Assembly (NCBI RefSeq): GCF_900166585.1
Contig: NZ_FVZC01000009.1
Location: 2,367,444-2,431,443, forward strand
Reading direction: 5' to 3'
Length of the DNA stretch: 64,000 nt
DNA from: Mesobacillus jeotgali
GTDB taxonomy: Bacteria; Bacillota; Bacilli; Bacillales; Cytobacillaceae
The notes under the pieces were generated by a model. That model made no database searches and was not told the DNA's origin. It saw only the letters and a program-made list of their open reading frames with translations. The position numbers and the translations under genes are program-made. Shown here piece by piece: positions 17,885-26,580 of the stretch. Within the stretch, counting starts at the first letter, position 1, and every line of letters begins with the position of its first letter.

Positions 17885-18575
17885 CTTTTTTATCGAACAC
17901 TTTTCTCCATCCCTGGCTTACGTTTGTCCGTTAGAGACCTTCTATCGGACACTTTTCTCCATCCCTGGCTTACGTTTGTCCGTTAGAGACCTTCTATCGG
18001 ACACTTTTCATCCTCCCTGGCTTACGTTTGTCCGTTAAAGACCTTCTATCGGACACTTTTCTCCATCCCTGGCTTCCGTTTGTCCGTTAGAGACCTTCTA
18101 TCGGACACTTTTCTCCATCCCTGGCTTCCGTTTGTCCGTTAAAGACCTTCTATCGGACACTTTTCTCCATCCCTGGCTTACGTTTGTCCGTTAGAGACCT
18201 TCTATCGGACACTTTTCTCCATCCCTGGCTTACGTTTGTCCGTTAGAGACCTTCTATCGGACACTTTTCTCCATCCCTCGGCTTCGGTTTGTCCGTTAAA
18301 GACTTTCTATCGGACACTTTTCTCCTCCCTGGCTTACGTTTGTCCGTTAGAGACCTTCTATCGGACACTTTTCTCCATCCCTGGCTTACGTTTGTCCGTT
18401 AGAGACCTTCTATCGGACACTTTTCTTCATCCCTTGGCTTCGGTTTGTCCGTTAGAGACCTTCTATCGGACACTTTTCTCCATCCCTCGGCTTCGGTTTG
18501 TCCGTTAGAGACCTTCTATCGGACACTTTTCTCCATCCCTGGCTTACGTTTGTCCGTTAGAGACCTTCTATCAAT
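17885..18575. repeat. 52 bp tandem repeat array B (hairpin units)
   Basis: About 13 near-identical copies of a 52 bp unit: TTCTATCGGACACTTTTCTC, CATCCCTGGCTTACG, TTTGTCCGTTAGAGACC. CGGACA and TGTCCG are inverted repeats that can pair within a unit or with the neighbouring unit. Spacing is exactly 52 bp (TATCG at 17891, 17943, 17995 and so on), with single-base changes between copies. It fills the space between ytxK and tpx. Open frames across it are by-products of the repeat. Confidence 0.93.
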
Positions 18576-18609
18576 GATCCCCAGCCTTCTCCCTCCATGC
18601 TTAAAATAG

Positions 18610-18645
18610 CAAAACAAGCCGCAGTTTTTACTCTGCGGCTTGTTC
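18610..18645 (-). terminator. Intrinsic terminator of tpx
   Basis: AACAAGCCGCAG and CTGCGGCTTGTT, a 12 bp stem, then TTTTGC on the minus strand. Confidence 0.85.
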
Positions 18646-18659
18646 CATGTTGTCTTTTT

Positions 18660-19160
18660 TTACTTAGCTTGTTTTGCAGCTTCTACTGCTGCTTCGTAGT
18701 TCGGGTGGTCTGTAGCTTCGCTAACATATTCCACGTAAGTTACTTTGTCGTTTGAGTCGACAACGAAAACTGCGCGGGCCAGGAGGCGAAGTTCCTTAAT
18801 TGCCACTCCATAAGCTTCACCGAATGAAAGGTCGCGGTGGTCTGATAGAGTCTGGACGTTTTCGATTCCAGCTGCTCCGCACCAGCGCTTTTGCGCGAAT
18901 GGAAGGTCAACGCTGATAGTCAGGATTTTAACGTTATCAAGGTTTGATGCTTCTTCATTGAAACGGCGTGTCTGCGCATCACAAACACCTGTGTCTAGTG
19001 AAGGTACTACACTGATGAGTCGAACCTGTCCTTTTGAATCCTGCAAAGTAACTTCAGAAAGATCGTTTGCAAGCACTTTGAAATCAGGTGCCTGGTCCCC
19101 TACCTTTACTTCATTTCCTGGTAATGTAACTGGGTTCCCCTTAAATGTAACAGATGCCAT
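18660..19160 (-). CDS. tpx: Thiol peroxidase (2-Cys peroxiredoxin Tpx)
   Basis: Reduces hydroperoxides using thioredoxin. The 166-residue thioredoxin-fold protein has the Tpx signature [18 protein letters not shown] with the peroxidatic Cys near residue 60, and the resolving Cys in [15 protein letters not shown] near residue 94. Length is standard. The ATG is preceded by GGAGGATGAGCAGGT. Stands between ytxK and ytfJ as in B. subtilis, with its own terminator. Confidence 0.96.
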   Translation of the reverse strand: MASVTFKGNPVTLPGNEVKVGDQAPDFKVLANDLSEVTLQDSKGQVRLISVVPSLDTGVCDAQTRRFNEEASNLDNVKILTISVDLPFAQKRWCGAAGIENVQTLSDHRDLSFGEAYGVAIKELRLLARAVFVVDSNDKVTYVEYVSEATDHPNYEAAVEAAKQAK

Positions 19161-19281
19161 ACCTGCTCATCCTCCTTGTCCATTTTATGTACAGTGTTAA
19201 TATATCTTTTAAAGAATTTTTTTGCAATTATTTAAAATTAAAAGGTTGAAATCTCTTGTCTGGCATATCCCCTGACATAAG

Positions 19282-19309
19282 GAAGCTGCCTCTTCACCAT
19301 GAAAAGGCA
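19282..19309 (-). terminator. Weak terminator after ytfJ
   Basis: GCTGCCTTTTCA and its partner TGAAGAGGCAGC form a stem on the minus strand; the tail TTCCTTATG is a poor T run. Confidence 0.5.
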
Positions 19310-19317
19310 GCATCGTC

Positions 19318-19815
19318 CTAAAAATCAAGATCGTTTTTCGGCCCGTTATAGTCATTTTGGCTCTGGTTCTTGTTTTGGCTGCCTTCCTGACTTCCCTGAT
19401 CTTTCTTTGACATCATCTGCTGGATCTTTTCCACTGCTTGTGGTGCCAGGTCAAGAATTTTCTCGTAAAGATGGGTGCTCTCGTCGAGATGGAGCATCTT
19501 GACTCCTCTTGAACTTACAATCAGGAAAGCGATTGGAGTGATGGATACACCGCCGCCGCTACCACCGCCAAATGGGTGCTGCGGACCACCTGACTGTCCT
19601 CCTGAGCCACCAGACCCGCCTGATCCTCCCTTTGAACTTTCCAAAACGAATTCACTTCCGCCTGCTGCAAATCCGAAACCCACCTTTGAAACTGTCAGGA
19701 TTACGCTTCCATCCGGTGTTTCAACAGGGTCCCCAATGATTGTGTTGACATCAATCATTTCTTTCAAGCTTTCCATGGCAGTTGTCATTAGTCCTTGAAT
19801 TGGATGGTCGGACAT
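19318..19815 (-). CDS. ytfJ: GerW family sporulation protein YtfJ
   Basis: Spore protein family linked in B. subtilis to germination with L-alanine. The 165-residue chain starts MSDHPIQGLMTTAMESLKEM, then IDVNTIIGDPV, a glycine/serine-rich segment (KGGSGGSGGSGGQSGG, then FGGGSGGG) at about residues 62-90, and the conserved VSITPIAFLIVSS. It ends in a low-complexity Gln/Asn/Lys tail. SD AAGGAGG. It follows ytfI by about 18 bases and forms an operon with it. Confidence 0.92.
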   Translation of the reverse strand: MSDHPIQGLMTTAMESLKEMIDVNTIIGDPVETPDGSVILTVSKVGFGFAAGGSEFVLESSKGGSGGSGGSGGQSGGPQHPFGGGSGGGVSITPIAFLIVSSRGVKMLHLDESTHLYEKILDLAPQAVEKIQQMMSKKDQGSQEGSQNKNQSQNDYNGPKNDLDF

Positions 19816-19833
19816 TCCTGTTTCCTCCTTATT

Positions 19834-20532
19834 TTATACAGAATTAGTATTGTCACCAGAAAGTGCGGACAATTGCTTTGATTTGAATTCTGGCCAGCCG
19901 CCTTTCCAATATTTAACCAGCTTTATTCCTGCTAAAATAGCATGCCCGACTCTGACTTGAATCATACATTTAAAACTAGTAATTGAAATGGTTTGCTGGA
20001 AGTTTGGCGTAATCGACATTACAGGCATCTCTTTCAGTTTCATATAATGACTCAGAATACCGATGACACCGCCTTTAGCTGCCCAAAATGCACCGGTAAT
20101 CACACCAGTAGCTGCCGCATCGCCAACACCAACCATCGTATGCCATTCTATATTTCTCAACGTTACTTTTTTCAAAAAACCCCGGACAATCTTATGGAAG
20201 CCAGCGATGTGGCTAAGGATCTGCCTGACATCATGGATGCTGTTAAGCACGTCATTTTTTCCGACCTGTGAGGTTTTTTGCTGATTCTTATTTTGATCAG
20301 GTCCTGCCTGGATTTTTTCTTCTGCAATGATTGTCGGAGAATTATCATCAATTTTTACTACAGGCACTTCAATCTTGTACTTAATTAAACCGCCCCATGC
20401 TTTAATAGTTAATTTAAAGTGGTCATTATCATTGCCGTGGAAATAATCAAGAAATATCTTAACTCTAGTAAAAAGGATTATAATCGCCAGCACTGTTAGA
20501 AGCAGTATGACAAGCAGCACCCATTTCATCAT
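19834..20532 (-). CDS. ytfI: DUF2953 domain membrane protein YtfI
   Basis: A 232-residue protein with one N-terminal membrane segment (WVLLVILLLTVLAIIILF) and a DUF2953 domain: FHGNDNDHFKLTIKAWGGLIKYKIEVP, VRGFLKKVTLRNIEWHTMVGVGDAAATG and RVGHAILAGIKLVKYW. Function unknown; it is paired with the GerW-family gene, which suggests a sporulation or germination role. The ATG at 20532 (one of two adjacent) is chosen because GAAAGG lies 9 bases upstream; a TTG at 20541 overlaps that site. Confidence 0.88.
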   Translation of the reverse strand: MMKWVLLVILLLTVLAIIILFTRVKIFLDYFHGNDNDHFKLTIKAWGGLIKYKIEVPVVKIDDNSPTIIAEEKIQAGPDQNKNQQKTSQVGKNDVLNSIHDVRQILSHIAGFHKIVRGFLKKVTLRNIEWHTMVGVGDAAATGVITGAFWAAKGGVIGILSHYMKLKEMPVMSITPNFQQTISITSFKCMIQVRVGHAILAGIKLVKYWKGGWPEFKSKQLSALSGDNTNSV

Positions 20533-20573
20533 TCTCCACAACCTTTCAGCCTATTATTATCAACAAAAAGGCA

Positions 20574-20600
20574 AAAAAATAAACCTGCCGCGGCAGGTTC
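20574..20600 (-). terminator. Terminator of the RDD-family gene
   Basis: Perfect palindrome AACCTGCCG/CGGCAGGTT followed on the minus strand by TATTTTTTTG. Confidence 0.85.
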
Positions 20601-20603
20601 ATT

Positions 20604-21395
20604 TTAGCGTGGTTCATATATGACGGTTGTATCGGCGAACAGGTCATGCAATCCCTGTTTTCTTTTGGTAAAAGCAACAACAACATACAAGACAAAAATA
20701 GTGGCTGATATGAAACGTCCGATCCACTCGCGGAAAAGGACAGTCCCCCATGTAAGCGTTTTTCCGTCGAGCTCCACTACTTTTAGTCCAAACACCATTT
20801 TTCCAAGCGTTTGGCCAAGGAATTTTGTCATTAGCACAAAATATAAATAGAAGACGACTGCCGTGGCAATGGCCATCGGCGAAAAGATTCCATCCTCCGC
20901 CAGAGGTATATCCAACGCACGGAATATGGGGTTGATGATCATCCTGTTAATGCTCCCGATTACAATCAAATCAAGCAAATAGGCCCAGAATCTCGTCCAG
21001 AAACCCGCATATTGACCAGCAAACAATTGATTTTCTTCAGGTGCGGTACCATTTCGATGACTCTCTGTCATGGAATAATCTGATTGAGGCGTCACTTTTT
21101 CCGCATCTGTATAGTATGAACGTCCATCAGCGGTTGAAATGCTGTCCAGTTCCGGATGGCTCGAATTTGAACGATCAACATCAGTTGAGATGCTGTGGAT
21201 TTCATTTTCCTTTGAATTTTCAACATCCCTTGATATGTGCAGTTCATTTTGATTTGAACGATCAACTTCCCTTGAAATATTGTATATTTCACTTTCGTTT
21301 GAACGATCAGCGTCAGGAGGGGTGTTTTTAAGTTCCCCTTGATCAGGTTCAGGCGAACCATTAGTTTGGTCATTATCAAATTCTTTGGATTTCAT
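20604..21395 (-). CDS. yteJ: RDD family membrane protein with repetitive N-terminal extension (YteJ-like)
   Basis: The C-terminal 140 residues form an RDD domain: AGFWTRFWAYLLDLIVIG contains the Arg-Asp-type signature, then helices around FSPMAIATAVVFYLYFVL and FISATIFVLYVVVAF, ending QGLHDLFADTTVIYEPR. In front lies a hydrophilic stretch of about 115 residues that the 164-residue B. subtilis YteJ, as I recall it, lacks. It carries about four degenerate 15-18 residue repeats of the type DRSNxxExxxISREV. The DNA of this part repeats as well. It sits about 12 bases after sppA, so sppA-yteJ form an operon. Function unknown. Confidence 0.9.
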   Translation of the reverse strand: MKSKEFDNDQTNGSPEPDQGELKNTPPDADRSNESEIYNISREVDRSNQNELHISRDVENSKENEIHSISTDVDRSNSSHPELDSISTADGRSYYTDAEKVTPQSDYSMTESHRNGTAPEENQLFAGQYAGFWTRFWAYLLDLIVIGSINRMIINPIFRALDIPLAEDGIFSPMAIATAVVFYLYFVLMTKFLGQTLGKMVFGLKVVELDGKTLTWGTVLFREWIGRFISATIFVLYVVVAFTKRKQGLHDLFADTTVIYEPR

Positions 21396-21407
21396 TTTTT
21401 GTCCCCC

Positions 21408-22418
21408 TTATTCTGCGTATAAATACATTAGACGCGGAGAATTAGGCTGGGACAATAGCTTCATCAAGCCTGCCATTTCTGCGTCTTTCCCCATGAGTTT
21501 CTGCGCTCCCATGCTGAAAAATGAGCCAAAGCCCATGCTTTCAGTGTACTTTACCACAGTAGCATCACCGAGTTTTTCATCCTTCCTTACCTTTTCAATA
21601 ACATCTTCTAGATAGCCGAATCCATCAATCAAATTCAGCTGCTTGGCTTGACGTCCATCATAAATGCGGCCATCCGCGATTTTCTTGACCTGCTCGACGG
21701 ACATGCCTCGTCCTTCAGAAATGACTTTGACAAACCCTTCATAAGAGTTGTCGATCATGGACTGGAGGATCTTACGTTCTTCCTCTGTCATTGGTCTAGT
21801 CGGGCTCATGATATCCTTATATGGCCCACTCTTGATGGTCGTGAATTCTACACCGTACTTTTCGGCAAGTCCGGCATAATTCATCCCTTGCATGATGACG
21901 CCCAGGGAGCCAGTCAGCGTTTCCGGACTTGCAAAGATTTTATCGGCAGGCGCAGAGACATAATACCCGCCAGATGCGGCCATCGATCCCATAGAAACAT
22001 AAATCGGCTTCTTCGTATCTTTCTGGATTTCCTTGATTTTGTCATGGATTTCTGCACTTTCCACAACGCCTCCGCCCGGAGAGTTCACCTGAAGGATGAT
22101 CGCTTTGACATCATCTGATTCTTTTACATAATCGAGCTGATCCATGAAAGCCTGATGATTGTATAGCGGGCTTTCAAAGAATGATTGCGCATCCCCTGTA
22201 TCCTGGATTACCCCATTGATGGACAATACCGCAATTTTGCTAAGCATGTCACCTTCTTCTATTATTTCTTCCGCAAACATTTCTTCTGACACTGCAAACA
22301 TATCATCGAACGCATTTTCTGCGTCACTGAATGCGAATGTTGAAAGAAGATTAATTACAGTTGAAGCAATGAATAAACCGACGGCTATCCCTAAAGCCGC
22401 CCACCTTTTGCCATTCAT
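21408..22418 (-). CDS. sppA: Signal peptide peptidase SppA
   Basis: Membrane-bound serine protease that degrades remnant signal peptides and, in B. subtilis, protects against antimicrobial peptides. 336 residues: N-terminal membrane anchor (WAALGIAVGLFIASTVINLL), then the S49 peptidase core. The nucleophilic Ser is in SMGSMAASGGYYVSAPADK (near 148) and the general-base Lys in KSGPYKDIMSPTRP (near 200). LQVNSPGGGVVES is the oxyanion region. ATG preceded by AAGGGGGA. First gene of the pair with the RDD protein. Confidence 0.95.
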   Translation of the reverse strand: MNGKRWAALGIAVGLFIASTVINLLSTFAFSDAENAFDDMFAVSEEMFAEEIIEEGDMLSKIAVLSINGVIQDTGDAQSFFESPLYNHQAFMDQLDYVKESDDVKAIILQVNSPGGGVVESAEIHDKIKEIQKDTKKPIYVSMGSMAASGGYYVSAPADKIFASPETLTGSLGVIMQGMNYAGLAEKYGVEFTTIKSGPYKDIMSPTRPMTEEERKILQSMIDNSYEGFVKVISEGRGMSVEQVKKIADGRIYDGRQAKQLNLIDGFGYLEDVIEKVRKDEKLGDATVVKYTESMGFGSFFSMGAQKLMGKDAEMAGLMKLLSQPNSPRLMYLYAE

Positions 22419-22562
22419 ATTAAATCCCCCTTGTAAATTGCTTGTACTTTCAAAGCCTTGTTAAAAAATGATACACTAATGTCAATACGTTATATATTAA
22501 CAAAAGTTTTCAAAAGTGGGTAAAAGTATGGAAAAAATATATAAATTTTGGAGGAATCAGCC

Positions 22563-23363
22563 ATGCCAGACCGCCGGAATATTTATTTTCACCATAAACC
22601 AGACACAACCATGCTGGAAAAAGTCGAGCCTCTTTATGAACTTGCCCGCAGATACGAATTCAATATCGTCACTGACTACAAAATAGCCAATATCATTGTG
22701 AGCATTGGAGACGATAGTACCTTCCTGCAGGCTGTCAGAAAAACTGGGTTCCGCGATGATTGCCTGTATGCCGGCATTTCAATCACTGGATCCCTCAATA
22801 TGTATTGTGATTTCCATCTTGAAGATACGGATAAAATGATCGAAGCCATTACAAATTCGCAAATCGAAGTTAGGCGCTATCCGACCATTGAAGTGACAAT
22901 TGACGGAGAAACCACATTTGAATGCCTGAATGAGTTCAGCGTACGCTCCGCCATCATTAAGGCTTTCGTGATGGACGTATTCATTGATGACAAACATTTT
23001 GAAACGTTCCGAGGGGATGGCATGATTGTTGCAACCCCAACAGGAAGCACTGCTTATAACAAGTCAGTGAATGGAGCTGTCGTCGACCCGCTTCTGCCAT
23101 GTATGCAGGTAAGTGAGCTGGCTTCGGTCAATAACAACCATTATCGAACTCTTGGATCATCCTTCATCCTGAGCGGTGACCGTAAGCTTACCTTCAAGGT
23201 TGCCCAGGACGGCAACGATTATCCGATCATGGGAATGGATAACGAAGCACTGAGCATCCAGCATGTGGAAAAATTCGACGTTAAATTGAGCAATAAAATC
23301 ATCAAAACTGTCAAACTCAAGGACAATTCTTTCTGGGAAAAAGTCAAGAGGACGTTTTTATAA
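22563..23363 (+). CDS. nadK: NAD kinase, second Bacillus isozyme (NadK2/YtdI type)
   Basis: Phosphorylates NAD to NADP with ATP or polyphosphate. 267 residues, the length of B. subtilis YtdI. The family GGDGT motif appears here as GDDST (SIGDDSTFLQAV, near residue 47): the catalytic Asp is kept but two glycines are changed. I recall a GDDAT form in Bacillus cereus-group NadK2, so this seems to be an isozyme trait. NEFSVRS, FRGDGMIVATPTGSTAYNKS and GMDNEALS are intact. Start at 22563 because GGAGGAATCAGCC precedes it; the upstream in-frame TTG lies inside that SD. Confidence 0.94.
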   Translation: MPDRRNIYFHHKPDTTMLEKVEPLYELARRYEFNIVTDYKIANIIVSIGDDSTFLQAVRKTGFRDDCLYAGISITGSLNMYCDFHLEDTDKMIEAITNSQIEVRRYPTIEVTIDGETTFECLNEFSVRSAIIKAFVMDVFIDDKHFETFRGDGMIVATPTGSTAYNKSVNGAVVDPLLPCMQVSELASVNNNHYRTLGSSFILSGDRKLTFKVAQDGNDYPIMGMDNEALSIQHVEKFDVKLSNKIIKTVKLKDNSFWEKVKRTFL

Positions 23364-23423
23364 GTTTGATCTTGTAAATTCTATTACTACTTTTTCAATA
23401 AAGAATACAAAATCAATAAAAAT

Positions 23424-23455
23424 AAAAGGAGCTGCGGAAATTCCGCAGCTCTTTC
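23424..23455. terminator. Bidirectional terminator between nadK and rarD
   Basis: GAGCTGCGGAA / TTCCGCAGCTC perfect inverted repeat with A's before and T's after, between two convergent genes. Confidence 0.87.
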
Positions 23456-23460
23456 TCTGT

Positions 23461-24396
23461 TTACATATGCATACTTTTTTCTTTTTTCAACTTGATGGTC
23501 AATGCTGAAGCCAGCTTTGTCCTTGATAATGAATACAGGATCAAGGCAGACCAGATGAAAGTAAAGGCAAGCAGGTGGACAGTTGAAAACGTTTCGTGAT
23601 AGACGAAAACTCCAAGCATCAAAGTCAGTGTCGGTGCGATATATTGCAGGATTCCAAGCGTAGCGAGTGGAATTCTCTGCGCTCCCTTTGCGAAAAACAG
23701 CAAAGGCACTGCTGTCGCTGCTCCCGCACCCGCCAGCAGCAGCGTAGTAGTCCACGAACCAGAGAACAGAGAATTGGTACCCTGGAAGATGAGATAGCCA
23801 ATATAGATGGCTGCGAGCGGCATAACGACTAATGTTTCAAGCGCAAGGCCGACAGCCGAGTCTACCTTGATCAATTTCTTCGCGAGCCCGTAAAGACCAA
23901 ATGAAACGGCCAGTGATAAAGCAATCCATGGAAATTGTCCATAAGAAGTGGCCATGATCAGCACACCGATTGCGGCAAGAAGAAATGACATGTACTGAAG
24001 CAGTGTGAGTCTTTCCTTCAGGAAAATCATTCCTAATAGGACACTGACGAGTGGATTGATATAATAACCCAGACTTGCTTCGATCATTTGATCAGTATTG
24101 ACTGCCCATATATAGATGAACCAGTTAATGCTGATCAGCATCGAAGCTATGAACAGGGCCGCCAGCTGTTTTTTGTTCTGTGCCAGCCCGCGGAAAGTCT
24201 TTGTAAAAAGGCCCCACTTTTTGTTAACAATAAGTATGAACGCAACGAAGAAAAACGACCAAAATACCCGGTTTGCAAGGATTTCATCTGCACTTACATG
24301 CTGCAGCAGCTTCCAATAAACCGGAAGAATTCCCCATATTATATAAGAAAAAGCTGCGTATAAGACGCCAGCCTGTTGTTCGGTTCTGTTATTCAT
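23461..24396 (-). CDS. rarD: RarD-type EamA family transporter
   Basis: Drug/metabolite transporter superfamily protein with ten predicted membrane helices in 311 residues, two EamA halves. The N-terminal GVLYAAFSYIIWGILPVYWKLL is the typical RarD start; later helices include INWFIYIWAVNTDQMIEASLGYYINPL and ATLGILQYIAPTLTLMLGV. RarD was named from chloramphenicol sensitivity, but the physiological substrate is uncertain. SD GGGGG upstream. Basic C-terminus (TIKLKKEKSMHM). Confidence 0.92.
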   Translation of the reverse strand: MNNRTEQQAGVLYAAFSYIIWGILPVYWKLLQHVSADEILANRVFWSFFFVAFILIVNKKWGLFTKTFRGLAQNKKQLAALFIASMLISINWFIYIWAVNTDQMIEASLGYYINPLVSVLLGMIFLKERLTLLQYMSFLLAAIGVLIMATSYGQFPWIALSLAVSFGLYGLAKKLIKVDSAVGLALETLVVMPLAAIYIGYLIFQGTNSLFSGSWTTTLLLAGAGAATAVPLLFFAKGAQRIPLATLGILQYIAPTLTLMLGVFVYHETFSTVHLLAFTFIWSALILYSLSRTKLASALTIKLKKEKSMHM

Positions 24397-24519
24397 CCGA
24401 ACTGCCCCCTAATCTTTCTAGACTCGAAATAATATCAATTATAAGGGGGAAGATACAGACTGACAACCATTTTTTTCAACCAATAACAGACAATAAACGC
24501 AGTCACCCTTATCAGTTGA

Positions 24520-24837
24520 TTATGGGTTACGCGGCTTTAATTTAAAGTTATAGCCAAAAGTTTCTTCCGGAGACGAAATTTTATAGCCGAGTCCTTGTTT
24601 GAAATCCAACAAAATTTTACCTGGAAGAGACTCCAATGATATTTTTGGAACGAAGAAGTTAATTCCGTTTTCAGATATGACCTCATCCTCAGCTTGCTTT
24701 TCTTCTATTTGCAGCTGTATATCTGTGGCAATAGAACATGTGCCTACGAACTCTGCCAGTATTCTTATTCCTTCTCCATTTTCAAATTGAATTTTGCTTA
24801 ACTCATTCATTGCAGCTTCTTTAATTTCGATTTTCAC
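24520..24837 (-). CDS. HesB/IscA-fold iron-sulfur biosynthesis family protein (YqkB-like), Cys-poor
   Basis: A 105-residue protein of the HesB/IscA superfamily: MKIEIKEAAMNELSKI, GIRILAEFVGTCSIATDIQLQIEE and FFVPKISLESLPGKILLDF. The C-terminal Cys-Gly-Cys pair of true A-type carriers is missing and only one Cys remains, as in the Bacillus YqkB/YneR group, so iron-sulfur transfer is doubtful. The GTG at 24837 is the chosen start, seven bases after AAGGGTG; the upstream ATGAAAGGG contains that SD. Monocistronic. Confidence 0.82.
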   Translation of the reverse strand: MKIEIKEAAMNELSKIQFENGEGIRILAEFVGTCSIATDIQLQIEEKQAEDEVISENGINFFVPKISLESLPGKILLDFKQGLGYKISSPEETFGYNFKLKPRNP

Positions 24838-24920
24838 TTTAGCACACCCTTTCATATTAAAAATATACCCAAGTTTTGAATGGTCACGCATTTCCTCCTA
24901 AGAGTGTTGATTTTTTCAGG

Positions 24921-24957
24921 CAACAAAAAACGCAGACCGTTCGGCCTGCGTTTTTTT
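24921..24957 (-). terminator. Terminator of mbcS
   Basis: AAACGCAGGCC / GGTCTGCGTTT arms (minus strand) with T's following; can work in both directions. Confidence 0.8.
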
Positions 24958-24968
24958 GTATTCTCTTA

Positions 24969-26549
24969 TTATTTCGCGCCTTCTAATTCTTTCTTTCGCA
25001 GTTCAATGCGGCGGATTTTGCCTGAAGTTGTTTTTGGCAGTTCTTCAAGGAACTCAATTTTCCTAGGATACTTATATGGAGCGGTTAACTCCTTGACGTG
25101 CTGCTGCAGGTCTGCAACTAAATTCTCTTGGTCAGGGGTGACACCATCACGCAGGACAACGAAAGCCTTGACGATATGTCCGCGGATTTCATCTGGTGAA
25201 GCGACAACAGCGCATTCTTTAACGAATGGATGTTTCACTAGTGCGTCCTCCACTTCGAAAGGTCCAATTGTATAACCCGAACTGATGATGATATCATCGC
25301 CCCGGCCCTCAAACCAGAAATAGCCCTCTTCATCCTTGCTTGCCTTATCCCCTGTTACATAGTAATCACCGCGGAACTGCATCGCTGTACGCTCGGGGTC
25401 TTTGTAATAGTTCTTGAATAATGCAGGTGTCTCAATATGGACGGCAATATCGCCAACTTCGCCCGGAGCGCATGGTTCCCCGTTCTCATTAATGATTTCA
25501 ACACGGTTTCCAGGTGTAGGCTTGCCCATCGATCCAGGCCTTAATTCCATGCCCTTCGTTACACCGACAAGCAAGGTGTTCTCAGTCTGGCCGTATCCGT
25601 CGCGTACATTGACATTGAAGTGCTTCCTGAATGTATCGATGACTTCACGGTTCAACGGCTCCCCGGCGGATACCGCGCTATGAAGGCCAGGTAAACTATA
25701 ATCACCGATGTTTTCTACTTTAGCCATCAATCGATACTCTGTCGGAGTGCAGCAAAGAACATTTACATTATAGTTTTGCAATAATGACAAGTATTTTTGC
25801 GGTTCGAATTTACCATGATAAACAAGGCCTGTAGCACCTGTTCCCATAACCGATAAGAACGGACTCCAAATCCACTTTTGCCAGCCTGGTCCTGCTGTAG
25901 CCCAGACAGTGTCCCCATCCTGTATGCCAAGCCAATTTGTGGCCGCTGTGCGCAGGTGTGCATATGCCCATCCATGTGTATGGACAACACCTTTTGGATT
26001 GCCGGTTGTTCCGGAAGTATAGCTTAAGAAAGCCATATCATCACGATCCGTGTCGGCCAGCGCGAGGTCTTCTGAGGCCGCTTCCATTTCTTTATCAAGA
26101 TTAATCCAGCCTTCTTTTTCTGCACCGATGACGAATTTAGGCAGATTTTTAACTTCTTCGATATCAGTAAATTCCTCTGTAAAAGGAGCATAGCTGATGA
26201 TTGCCTTTACATCTCCATGGTTAATTCTGTATTGAAAGTCTTTTGTTCTTAACAATTCCGAGCTTGGAATGACGACCAGGCCCATTTTTAATGAAGCAAT
26301 ATAAACCTGGTATGCTTCAATAAGCCTCGGTACGACAACAAGGACTACATCCCCCTTGGCTAATCCATTTTCCAAGAAAACGTTTCCAATTTTATTAGCA
26401 TTTTTAAGTAGTTCCTGATATGTAATTTCTTTTGTGATGCCCTCTTCATTTTCCCAGAGAATCGCTTTTCTCACTGGATCCTGGGCGAAACGCTCCATTT
26501 CAGATACAAGATTATACTTTTGCGGTGCAATTAACTGCTCCCTATTCAT
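24969..26549 (-). CDS. mbcS: Acyl-CoA synthetase MbcS (medium/branched-chain)
   Basis: ANL-superfamily enzyme that activates a carboxylic acid to an acyl-CoA. Motifs: FLSYTSGTTGNPKGVVHTH (phosphate loop near residue 180), RDGYGQTENTL (A5), YYVTGDKASKDEEGYFWFEGRGDD (A7-A8) and PKTTSGKIRRIELR with the catalytic Lys. At 526 residues it is shorter than acetyl-CoA synthetases and matches the YtcI/MbcS branch, described for medium and branched-chain fatty acids. An exact 8 bp inverted repeat just upstream of the gene could be a repressor site. Confidence 0.9.
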   Translation of the reverse strand: MNREQLIAPQKYNLVSEMERFAQDPVRKAILWENEEGITKEITYQELLKNANKIGNVFLENGLAKGDVVLVVVPRLIEAYQVYIASLKMGLVVIPSSELLRTKDFQYRINHGDVKAIISYAPFTEEFTDIEEVKNLPKFVIGAEKEGWINLDKEMEAASEDLALADTDRDDMAFLSYTSGTTGNPKGVVHTHGWAYAHLRTAATNWLGIQDGDTVWATAGPGWQKWIWSPFLSVMGTGATGLVYHGKFEPQKYLSLLQNYNVNVLCCTPTEYRLMAKVENIGDYSLPGLHSAVSAGEPLNREVIDTFRKHFNVNVRDGYGQTENTLLVGVTKGMELRPGSMGKPTPGNRVEIINENGEPCAPGEVGDIAVHIETPALFKNYYKDPERTAMQFRGDYYVTGDKASKDEEGYFWFEGRGDDIIISSGYTIGPFEVEDALVKHPFVKECAVVASPDEIRGHIVKAFVVLRDGVTPDQENLVADLQQHVKELTAPYKYPRKIEFLEELPKTTSGKIRRIELRKKELEGAK

Positions 26550-26580
26550 ACCTATTCCCCCTAATCAAAATTTTAAGGCC

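Noticed and set aside
18236..18508. 90-codon open frame in array B
   Set aside because: Pure repeat translation (SVRDLLSDTF-type strings) with no SD; 52 bp units change frame each copy.
24520..24837. A-type iron-sulfur carrier (IscA/SufA) call
   Set aside because: The C-terminal Cys-Gly-Cys is absent, so a specific carrier function is not supported.
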